NCBI GenBank assembly: GCA_002393895.1
Contig: DGUE01000175.1
Span: 1-12,714 of the forward strand
Direction of reading: 5' to 3'
Source: Bacteroidales bacterium UBA4318
GTDB lineage: Bacteria > Bacteroidota > Bacteroidia > Bacteroidales > UBA932
Length of the DNA: 12,714 bases
Position numbers and translations under genes: made by a program. Shown piece by piece: positions 1 through 5,551 of the stretch; positions within the stretch are counted from its first letter, which is position 1; each line of letters begins with the position of its first letter. The notes beneath the pieces are model-generated. The model ran no database searches and was not told where the DNA came from. It saw only the letters and a list, made by a program, of their open reading frames with translations.

Positions 1-2063
1 TCGTTCGGGGCAACGGGGGCTGCCTCGCTCCGGGAAACCCGCCTGGGCCTGTTCTTCGCGGCGGCAAGGGCGGCATACACCTTCTTCATGTAGCCCGGGA
101 AATATATTTCCGTCTGCTTGAAATCGGCCTTAGGCCTCGCATCATACAGCTTGCGCTGGGACAGCCTCACCGTCAGGTCGGTGATATCCTCCTTGCCCTT
201 CGGCTGCAGGTCCGGCTGCCAGTTGAAGCCCTTCATCCGGCGCTCGCTCTCCCCGAACTGGGCCAGCGGATAGGCATCGTTCTTCGGCGAGTCGAAGTAG
301 TGTATGGTCTGCAGCTCGCCGCCCTGGAAGTAGGCCGACAACATCTTGGATTCCACCTTGTTCACGGTGCCGAAGTCCTCCTTCTCCTTAAGGTAGAAGA
401 TGGCGTTTGCGCCTCCCAGGGCATCGAAGCGGCGCAGGGCGGTGGTGGTGTCGAAGTAGGCCATCACCTCCGTGGCCCGTATCTGGTCGAAGAGCGTCTC
501 GGTCTCCTTGGTGATTATGAAGGCGTTGCTCATCAGGCTGGCCCGGTCGATGCCCGCGGAATTCACCAGCACGCCTATGCTGTCGGCAGTGTACTGGCGG
601 TTGCCATCGTTCCAGACCACGGGATCTATGTAGAAGCGGGCGATGCTGTCCAGCTCGTTGAAGCGCATGGAGTCGCAGGCCACCTGTATGTCTTTGCGGA
701 AGATTTTAACTCCGCCGACCGCCACAGCAAAGCCCACTCTGGAGGTGTCCGGCGGCGGCAGGGCGGCCAGAGAGTCGGCGATGTGGATGGAGTCTGCGCG
801 GGCTTTGGCGAGGGAGTCGAGGGGAGGCGGGGCCAGGGTATCGGAGGGGGAAAGGGGGCCGGACGCACTGCCGGCGCGACCTTTGCCACCACGGCCGGGC
901 TTGCCAGCCAGCAGCGGATTGGACTCCGCATTCTCCTCAGCCGCCTTCTTGGCCGCTTCTTCGGCGGCCTTCTTAGCCTTTGTGCGATACTCCGTCACAG
1001 GGTCGCTGAATATCTCGTCCAGCCTGGTCTTCGAGGCCTCGGTCACATAATCCGGGATGTCGCACTTGGGCACGGTGTAGTAGACCAGCCGGTCCCCGCC
1101 GATGTAGATGGTGTCCACCTTGGTGCGCTGGGTGCCATCCTCGGCCGTTATCTTGTCTTCCGTGCGGAGCGCGACCGCAGCCTCGCGGCGCAGGGTCACC
1201 TGGCGTATGGAATCCTCGTAGAAAAGCTCGTTCGAAAGGGCGAAGGCGTTGCGGGTGGTGTCCTGCACCTGCACATGCCCCTGCATCAGCACGTTGTTGG
1301 GGATGCGGTAGAAGTAGAGGGTGTCGCACCATGCCTCCTGATCCTTGCTCATAGCATGCACATCCCCTTTGAAAAAGAAGGTCTCCTGCATGCGCTCATA
1401 CCATCCGCCGTCGGCCGAAAGCATGTTGTCATCCTTCCAGAAATCTATCCTCTGGGGGAAGATGGCGCGGCTGACGCGGGATTCGTAGTTGATGCGGCTG
1501 CTGCGGATGAAGATGGAATCCGTGAACATGTTCACATTGTTCTGGAACTGGAAATACCCCAGCTTGGCATCGTAGGAGCCGTCTGAACTCTCGATAATCT
1601 GGCCATCTTTGTCCTTCATCGAGGCGCCCCGCGAGAAATAGGCCAGCGAATCCTTGGTGTTATAGTCCAGATAGTGGGTGCGGAGGGTGTTGTGCTCCTT
1701 GTCTTCCATCTGGACCAGGGTGCCGCGGGCCTGGATGAGGTCCTGGTCGATGAGGTAGTCCATCTTGTCGGAGGTGAGGATGGTGCCTTCCTGCACCACC
1801 CGCACATTGCCCCAGGCGTTGATGATGCGGGTGTCCACATTCCAGAGGGCGGTATCGCAGATGAAATAGGTGTTGTTGTGGAAGAAGGTGGCGTCGATGG
1901 TCTTGCGGTAGTTGACGCCGAATTTCTCTATGAGCTCCAGGGACTTTGCCTTGATGAGGCGCACCAGACTGTCTTTCTGCTCAGTTTTTTCCTGGGCAGA
2001 CAGGCCTGTGCACAGCAACAGTGCCAGGGCAAGGGAAATTATTTTCTGACCTTTTCCTTCCAT
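1..2063 (-). CDS. OstA-like outer-membrane / LPS transport protein (5' end in window, C-terminus off the left edge)
   Basis: The frame is open from the ATG at 2063 to the window edge, giving 687 codons without a stop. The N-terminus is a Sec signal peptide with a hydrophobic core at residues 8-20 and a probable cut after LSA (23) or SAQ (24). Residues about 55-340 carry repeated beta-strand units with phrases such as AWGNVRVV, TSDKMDYLID and FKGDVHAMS, typical of the OstA/LptA/LptD-N beta-jellyroll. A second such stretch begins near residue 445 (GGVKIFRKDIQVACDSMRFN). Between them, residues 358-440 are a Lys/Ala/Glu run followed by a Gly/Pro/Ser-rich linker. This family bridges the periplasm or shapes the outer-membrane end of LPS transport; that role is inferred from homology. 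The ATG overlaps the end of surA by 25 nt, so the genes are probably translationally coupled. Alternative names are OstA_2-domain protein or LptA-like protein. The family is fairly sure; the precise role is not. Confidence 0.82.
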   Translation of the reverse strand, partial: MEGKGQKIISLALALLLCTGLSAQEKTEQKDSLVRLIKAKSLELIEKFGVNYRKTIDATFFHNNTYFICDTALWNVDTRIINAWGNVRVVQEGTILTSDKMDYLIDQDLIQARGTLVQMEDKEHNTLRTHYLDYNTKDSLAYFSRGASMKDKDGQIIESSDGSYDAKLGYFQFQNNVNMFTDSIFIRSSRINYESRVSRAIFPQRIDFWKDDNMLSADGGWYERMQETFFFKGDVHAMSKDQEAWCDTLYFYRIPNNVLMQGHVQVQDTTRNAFALSNELFYEDSIRQVTLRREAAVALRTEDKITAEDGTQRTKVDTIYIGGDRLVYYTVPKCDIPDYVTEASKTRLDEIFSDPVTEYRTKAKKAAEEAAKKAAEENAESNPLLAGKPGRGGKGRAGSASGPLSPSDTLAPPPLDSLAKARADSIHIADSLAALPPPDTSRVGFAVAVGGVKIFRKDIQVACDSMRFNELDSIARFYIDPVVWNDGNRQYTADSIGVLVNSAGIDRASLMSNAFIITKETETLFDQIRATEVMAYFDTTTALRRFDALGGANAIFYLKEKEDFGTVNKVESKMLSAYFQGGELQTIHYFDSPKNDAYPLAQFGESERRMKGFNWQPDLQPKGKEDITDLTVRLSQRKLYDARPKADFKQTEIYFPGYMKKVYAALAAAKNRPRRVSRSEAAPVAPN

Positions 2064-3406
2064 CCTTCGCGGGAGAAGTCGCAGTCTGCGAAAATAGGAT
2101 CGATAATGATGTAGGTCTCGGCTATCTTGGTGTCGATGAACTTGTCGATGGCCTCGGTCTGCTTAAGGCCATGCACCACATTCAAAAGCTCCGTGTAGTC
2201 GTTCTCGAAGGTGGCGGTATGCGCGGGCAGGATCTTGTCCAGGCGGACAATCTTGTAGACCAGGTTGCCGTCCCGGCCTTCATTGTCGCGGGAGGCGATA
2301 GGGTCGGATATCTCCCCGGGCTGAAGGTCTTTCACCGCAGCGTAATCTTCCGGCTTGATCTGGTCTATCTCGAAATAGGCGCTGCCGGTCTGAGGGTCGG
2401 CCATCTGGCCTCCGTTGGTGCGGGTGGCAGGGTCTTCCGAGCGGTAGAACGCGATGGTCTCGAACTTGGCATCTCCCTTGACTATCACCGACTTGAGGGA
2501 ATCCAGCAGCTTGAAGGCCTTCTGCTGATCCTCCTCGGTATACTTGGGTTTGAGAAGGATGTGGCGGGCGTTGAACATGTCCCCCTTCTTCTCGATAACC
2601 TGTATGATGTGGAAGCCGTCCGGAGTCTCCACGATCTGGGAGATGGAACCCGGTTTCAGGGACATGGCCGCATCTGAGAAGGCAGGCCAGAAGATGTCCC
2701 GGGAGGCCATTCCGAGCTCGCCGCCCTTGCGGGAACTGCCCGGATCCTCGGAGTAGAGGCGCGCCAGGGTGGTGAATTTCTCACCGTTCATGATGCGCTC
2801 GCGGAGCGCCAGGAGCCTCTGCTTGCACTCCATCTTGGCCTTTTCCCTGTCCGGATAGATGCATATCTGGCTCATCTTGTATTTGATGGGCACCACGGGG
2901 AGTTTGTCCACGTCGGCGGTGTCCAGATACTGCTTCACGTCCCAGGGGGTGATTTCGGGGATAGCCTGGGCTATGCTGCTCTGCTCCTGCTGGATGAGGC
3001 TGTTGTCTTCGAACTGCTGCTTCCAGTCCTTGCGGAGTTGGTAGAGGCTTTTGCCGAAGTAGGCCTCGGTCTGCTCGTCGCCGCCGAGGGCGGTGCGCAC
3101 ACGGGCCATCTGTTCATTGAGGCTGGCGTCGACCATGTCCATGTTCACGGTGAGCGAGTCTAGCCTTGCCTGCATGAGGAAGAGCTTGCTCTGCATCATG
3201 TTCTCCAGAAGCTGGCAGCGGGTGGCGCGGTCCGAAGACTGCCCCTGGGCGCGCATCATCTGGATTTCGTTTTCGAGGTCGGATACGGTGATGAGTTCAT
3301 TGCCGACCACGGCAATGCTCTTGTCGATGGCCTTGTAGCGCTGGGCTCCTGCGGGGATGATGCACAGGAGGGCGGCCAGGCATGCTATTGTGTTTTTAAT
3401 CTTCAT
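2039..3406 (-). CDS. surA: SurA-type periplasmic peptidyl-prolyl isomerase / chaperone
   Basis: A 455-residue exported protein. I chose the ATG at 3406 over an in-frame TTG 15 nt upstream because it starts a clean signal peptide (MKIKNTIACLAALLCIIPAG, cut near AGA-Q). A SurA-like N-terminal helical chaperone region (about 25-165) contains the opening AIDKSIAVVGNELITVSDLE. Two parvulin domains follow at about 174-274 and 278-390. Each has the SEDP-x5-GG signature (SEDPGSSRKGGELG, SEDPATRTNGGQMA). The second keeps the His of the ARHILL motif (His282). The first has SQICIY there, so it may be catalytically dead, as one SurA domain is in E. coli. SurA escorts unfolded beta-barrel proteins across the periplasm to the BAM complex. 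The start overlaps the upstream lipoprotein stop by 11 nt and the end overlaps the OstA-like gene by 25 nt, so the three form one operon. Confidence 0.9.
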   Translation of the reverse strand: MKIKNTIACLAALLCIIPAGAQRYKAIDKSIAVVGNELITVSDLENEIQMMRAQGQSSDRATRCQLLENMMQSKLFLMQARLDSLTVNMDMVDASLNEQMARVRTALGGDEQTEAYFGKSLYQLRKDWKQQFEDNSLIQQEQSSIAQAIPEITPWDVKQYLDTADVDKLPVVPIKYKMSQICIYPDREKAKMECKQRLLALRERIMNGEKFTTLARLYSEDPGSSRKGGELGMASRDIFWPAFSDAAMSLKPGSISQIVETPDGFHIIQVIEKKGDMFNARHILLKPKYTEEDQQKAFKLLDSLKSVIVKGDAKFETIAFYRSEDPATRTNGGQMADPQTGSAYFEIDQIKPEDYAAVKDLQPGEISDPIASRDNEGRDGNLVYKIVRLDKILPAHTATFENDYTELLNVVHGLKQTEAIDKFIDTKIAETYIIIDPIFADCDFSREGWKEKVRK

Positions 3407-4259
3407 TCTTGTAGATGACAAAATCTTTCTTGTCCTGCGCGTTCTTTAGCAAGTCTTGTTCCAAATTCTTCAGCAGCTCGCGTTTTCTCTCGCTGAGGAT
3501 GTTGTCCCGTATGGAACTTTCGCAGTATTCCATGGGCGCCTGACCCTTGGTCTGGATGGAAAAGACGTAGGCGGCACGGGTCTCTCCGCGGTCTTCGTAG
3601 TTGAAGATGATATACTTGTCTTTAAGCTTGGAAATCATTGTGTTCCAGTCTGTTCCGAACTCACGGGCGAGCACGGCGGCATCCATCCAGCGATTCGAGC
3701 TGTCGAAGTAGCGGGGGGCGGACACATAGGTGAGGCTGTCCAGGTCTTTGAGGGCCTGTCCGCCTTCGGAGGGAAGCTTGGCAAGGATTTCTTCGTAGTT
3801 GGGAGAATCCGTCATGAGGTCCACGAAACGCACCTTGAGTATGGGACGGGCCAGCTCCAGGGAGGCCGCATGGGCCTTATAGTACTCTTCCAGCTGGGCG
3901 GGAGTGATGAGGGTATCGAGGCGGTCGTTTATGTAGCGCTGCTCATAGCGGTAGCGCAGAAGCGAACGGCGGTAGGCCTCGAGTTCCTTGTCCACATTCT
4001 TCTCTTCTTTGGAGAGGCGGGCCTCCGCGGTTTTGAGGTAGAGGTGCTCGGTTGCCCAGGAATTGATGTACTGGAGGGCGATGGCCGTGGAATCTTCCGG
4101 GGACGTGCCGGCTGGGATGTAGCTCCTGAGTTCGGAGAGATAGAGGCGCTCGCCGCCCACCCTGGCGACCACCTGGTCGTCGTGCACGAGGGAGTTTACT
4201 ATGTTGCAGCCGCAAAGGATTGCGCATGCGGCAGAAAGTGCCAGTGTCCGTATTGTCAT
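3396..4259 (-). CDS. SurA-N-like lipoprotein without parvulin domain
   Basis: A 287-residue lipoprotein and the first gene of the operon. The signal peptide ends in a lipobox-like LCGC, with Cys18 as the probable lipidated residue. Residues 28-45 (DQVVARVGGERLYLSELR) match the opening of SurA/PrsA-type chaperones. They are followed by helix-rich sequence (60-130) and a second part (140-287). The SEDP..GG parvulin signature present in the neighbouring SurA is absent, so isomerase activity is unlikely. A holdase role or a SurA partner role at the membrane is inferred from the fold-like N-terminus and from operon context. The stop lies inside the SurA start, an 11-nt overlap. A terminator for the preceding gene ends about 29 nt upstream of the ATG, so the operon must be transcribed from the short gap. 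Annotation pipelines often call such proteins 'peptidylprolyl isomerase' because of the operon and N-terminal similarity. Confidence 0.75.
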   Translation of the reverse strand: MTIRTLALSAACAILCGCNIVNSLVHDDQVVARVGGERLYLSELRSYIPAGTSPEDSTAIALQYINSWATEHLYLKTAEARLSKEEKNVDKELEAYRRSLLRYRYEQRYINDRLDTLITPAQLEEYYKAHAASLELARPILKVRFVDLMTDSPNYEEILAKLPSEGGQALKDLDSLTYVSAPRYFDSSNRWMDAAVLAREFGTDWNTMISKLKDKYIIFNYEDRGETRAAYVFSIQTKGQAPMEYCESSIRDNILSERKRELLKNLEQDLLKNAQDKKDFVIYKNED

Positions 4260-4260
4260 A

Positions 4261-4276
4261 GCTTACAAAGGTAAGC
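4261..4276 (-). promoter_or_regulatory. -7 box and palindrome in front of the surA operon
   Basis: On the minus strand TACCTTTG (4273 to 4266) matches the Bacteroidetes -7 consensus TAnnTTTG. It lies inside a perfect inverted repeat, GCTTAC-AAAG-GTAAGC (4261-4276). Transcription would start only a few bases before the ATG at 4259, giving an almost leaderless mRNA. No TTTG/TTG is found at the usual 19-21 nt spacing upstream; the nearest is 13 nt away. The promoter call therefore rests on the -7 box alone. Confidence 0.45.
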
Positions 4277-4287
4277 AATTCTGCGTC

Positions 4288-4317
4288 AAAAAAAAAGCGC
4301 CGGACTCCTCCGACGCT
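4288..4317 (-). terminator. Intrinsic terminator of the histone-like gene
   Basis: Read on the minus strand, a 9-bp stem (arms 4309-4317 and 4296-4304, with one G-U pair) and a four-base loop are followed by nine T residues. It lies 21 nt past the stop of the gene at 4339 and just before the surA operon. This is the strongest terminator in the window and separates the two transcription units. Confidence 0.85.
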
Positions 4318-4338
4318 TCCAGTGCTTACAAGCTGTGC

Positions 4339-4824
4339 CTATTCTGCCTTGGGGGCTGCTTTCTTTGCAGGAGCCTTCTTGGCGGCAGGTTTCTTCTCTG
4401 CAGCAGGCTTCTCCGCCTTGGGAGCGGCCTTCTTTGCTGCGGGCTTCTTCTCTGCCTTGGGGGCCTCCTCAGCCTTGGGCTCTGCCTTCTTGGCGGGAGC
4501 TTTCTTGGCAGCGGGCTTCTTTTCCTCCTTGGCTTCAGCCTTGGCCTCGGCCTTCTTGGAAACAGCTTCGCTCAGTTGGGTATAGAGGGCGTCGGTGCGC
4601 TCCAGGATCTCCTTGCGGAGATTGTTGAAGTAAGCCTTCTTGGAACCCTCGACCTTGACGGTCACTTTGTCGCGGAGTTCGTTGTAGAGGTCAATTGCAT
4701 CCTCCATAAGGTCGGCGATGACCTTGTCGTCGGACTTGGGGTTCACTGCAGCACAAACGGTGCAGTCTTCGATAAAGGCGCTGAGAACGTAGTCGATGTC
4801 CTTTTTAATGTCTCTGAGATTCAT
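4339..4824 (-). CDS. Small protein with histone-H1-like Lys/Ala/Pro tail
   Basis: A 161-residue cytoplasmic protein with no signal peptide. Residues 1-90 form a helical, mildly acidic domain (opening MNLRDIKKDIDYVLSAFIED) containing two Cys (21, 24). I recognise this part as resembling uncharacterised Bacteroidales proteins but cannot assign a function. Residues 90-161 are almost only Lys, Ala, Pro and Glu, with repeated KKPAAKKAPAKK blocks. These look like the C-terminal tail of eukaryotic H1 and of bacterial H1-like proteins (Hc1/Hc2, AlgP type). A role in DNA or RNA binding or nucleoid condensation is inferred from the tail alone. The gene is monocistronic: it has its own TATCTTTG promoter box and a strong terminator. 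The ATG at 4824 fits a leader of about 18 nt. The repetitive DNA under the tail (4339-4555) could vary in length between strains. Confidence 0.8.
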   Translation of the reverse strand: MNLRDIKKDIDYVLSAFIEDCTVCAAVNPKSDDKVIADLMEDAIDLYNELRDKVTVKVEGSKKAYFNNLRKEILERTDALYTQLSEAVSKKAEAKAEAKEEKKPAAKKAPAKKAEPKAEEAPKAEKKPAAKKAAPKAEKPAAEKKPAAKKAPAKKAAPKAE

Positions 4825-4831
4825 ACTGGTT

Positions 4832-4865
4832 TGAATTAATTCGGTGCAAAGATAGTGAATTAATT
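4832..4865 (-). promoter_or_regulatory. Promoter of the histone-like gene with flanking 10-bp repeats
   Basis: TATCTTTG on the minus strand (4854 to 4847) is a perfect -7 box, about 18 nt plus start-site offset from the ATG at 4824. At N20 upstream the sequence is ATGC rather than TTGC, so the -33 match is weak. The 10-mer TGAATTAATT occurs at 4832-4841 and again at 4856-4865, one copy on each side of the box. It is nearly self-complementary, so the copies are also inverted relative to each other. They could be operator half-sites. Confidence 0.6.
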
Positions 4866-4918
4866 TGAATTATGCATTTCTATTCTTTGCGGAGGGGGCT
4901 GCCGGGCCTTTTCCGGCG

Positions 4919-5045
4919 GTGGCGGGGCTATTTTGAGCGCGTGGCGGGGCTTTTGCGGGCGCGTGGTTGGGCTTTTGCGGGCGCGTGGTTGGGTATTTTG
5001 GATGCGTGTGGTTGGGTATTTTGGACGCGCGTGGCGGGTAAGGCG
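4919..5045 (+). repeat. Tandem array of 22-23 bp G-rich units
   Basis: Five consecutive units start with GTGG at 4919, 4941, 4963, 4985 and 5008; a partial sixth runs 5031-5045. The first three are 22 bp, the next two 23 bp. Each has the plan GTGG-(CG or TT)-GGG..., then a TTTTG or TATTTTG core, then a GCG-containing end. A degenerate unit may precede them at about 4894-4918. The plus strand is G-rich, with repeated GGG/GGGG runs, and the minus strand is C-rich. The unit length is not a multiple of three, which argues against coding. It lies between the upstream ends of two oppositely directed transcription units. Confidence 0.85.
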
Positions 5046-5067
5046 TTGATTTACAGCCAGATGAGCA

Positions 5068-5100
5068 CATCCTTCCCCCTGCCAGAGCCGGGGGAGGATG
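5068..5100. repeat. Imperfect inverted repeat / hairpin
   Basis: The arm CATCCTTCCCCC (5068-5079) pairs with GGGGGAGGATG (5090-5100), leaving one bulged base and a 10-base loop. No T-run directly follows on either strand, so it is not a clear terminator. It could be a structural boundary after the tandem array. Confidence 0.55.
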
Positions 5101-5176
5101 CCCGTCATTTTATTGATTATCAGACAGTTGGGCGCCACGCAAATAATGTGAAAAACCGCGAACTTCTTCATCACCC

Positions 5177-5207
5177 TTGCTTTTTAGGGTGGAAAAACCT
5201 ATCTTTG
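5177..5207 (+). promoter_or_regulatory. Bacteroidetes-type promoter for the small ORF / lipoprotein unit
   Basis: TTG (5177-5179) followed by 20 bases and TATCTTTG (5200-5207) matches the -33/-7 consensus closely. The same TTGC-N19-TATCTTTG layout recurs before the RhuM gene. The predicted start near 5212 leaves a leader of about 180 nt before the ATG at 5394. A small inverted repeat, CACCCT (5172-5177) and AGGGTG (5186-5191), overlaps the -33 box and may be an operator. Confidence 0.75.
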
Positions 5208-5281
5208 CTTTTGGTTAAAGCGATAGTAGTTGGGCATCTTCACTTCATATGTAGTTGCATCCGCTACGCCCTCCACGCCTA

Positions 5282-5290
5282 GGGGGGGGG
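5282..5290 (+). repeat. Homopolymer tract of nine G
   Basis: A run of nine G lies in the predicted leader between the promoter at 5177-5207 and the ATG at 5394. Such tracts are slippage-prone. It is outside any coding frame, so a change in length could only affect leader structure or expression. Confidence 0.8.
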
Positions 5291-5328
5291 TATAACCGTC
5301 TTATAATCAATCACTTAGCAAATTGTTC

Positions 5329-5360
5329 GCGCGGGCTTCGCAAGGAGCGCCGCGCCTTTT
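5329..5360 (+). terminator. Terminator-like hairpin in the leader (candidate attenuator)
   Basis: GCGCGG (5329-5334) pairs with CCGCGC (5350-5355), with two further G-C pairs inside across a single bulge, and TTTT follows at 5357-5360. It lies downstream of the promoter at 5177-5207 and 34 nt before the small ORF. It could end a short RNA of about 150 nt or attenuate the operon. The T-run is short, so efficiency is uncertain. Confidence 0.45.
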
Positions 5361-5393
5361 CGTGTACACAATAATTCATAAACACATAAGCCT

Positions 5394-5531
5394 ATGAGAC
5401 AAAAAGAACTGTATTTATCACCGGAAACAGAGGTGATGGAACTCAAGTTAGAGGGAGTCATTGCTGCAAGTGTAGAATTAACTGCAGTGGACGATCCTTT
5501 CGATGACTTCGAAACTGAACTTGAATGGTAA
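5394..5531 (+). CDS. 45-residue acidic small protein preceding the surface lipoprotein
   Basis: A short ORF from the ATG at 5394 to TAA at 5529-5531. The N-terminal half (MRQKELYLSPETEVMELKL) leads into EGVIAAS at residues 20-26. The second half is strongly acidic (VDDPFDDFETELEW, residues 32-45) and ends in Trp. There is no signal peptide or membrane segment. From memory, Bacteroidales genomes often carry such 40-60 residue ORFs with an SPE-x-EV-x-EL start and an acidic end, just upstream of surface lipoprotein genes. I know of no function. It ends 20 nt before the lipoprotein ATG and shares its promoter, so the two are probably cotranscribed. The two-part plan, a conserved leader-like half ending in IAAS and a variable acidic half, resembles a precursor peptide, but no maturation enzyme lies in the window. 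Translation is supported by arrangement only. Confidence 0.72.
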   Translation: MRQKELYLSPETEVMELKLEGVIAASVELTAVDDPFDDFETELEW

Positions 5532-5551
5532 ACCTTTAAACGACAAGAATT

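Larger units (their letters stand above)
4825..5393. other. 570-base intergenic region without a supported gene
   Basis: It contains, left to right: the histone-like gene promoter, a tandem array of 22-23 bp units, a hairpin at 5068-5100, a strong rightward promoter at 5177-5207, a nine-G run at 5282-5290, and a GC-rich hairpin plus TTTT at 5329-5360. Open frames exist on both strands. Their peptides switch frame with each repeat unit and start without plausible signals, so I do not call them genes. From 5101 to 5170 I see nothing recognisable. Confidence 0.7.

Noticed and set aside
300..1586. 428-residue plus-strand open frame
   Set aside because: It lies opposite the OstA-like gene, has Gly/Val/His-rich composition typical of an antisense shadow, no signal or domain, and no promoter. 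The minus strand gives a coherent exported beta protein.
3407..3421. Five-codon N-terminal extension of SurA
   Set aside because: It begins with TTG and puts a polar SSTR stretch before the signal peptide; the ATG at 3406 is better.
4919..5045. CRISPR array
   Set aside because: The units are contiguous, 22-23 bp, without unique spacers, and no cas genes are present.
4870..5282. Open frames on both strands across the tandem repeats (about 70-136 codons)
   Set aside because: The 22-bp units shift frame every copy, the peptides are Arg/Trp or Pro/His/Thr rich without domain sense, and the plus frame runs through the promoter at 5177-5207.
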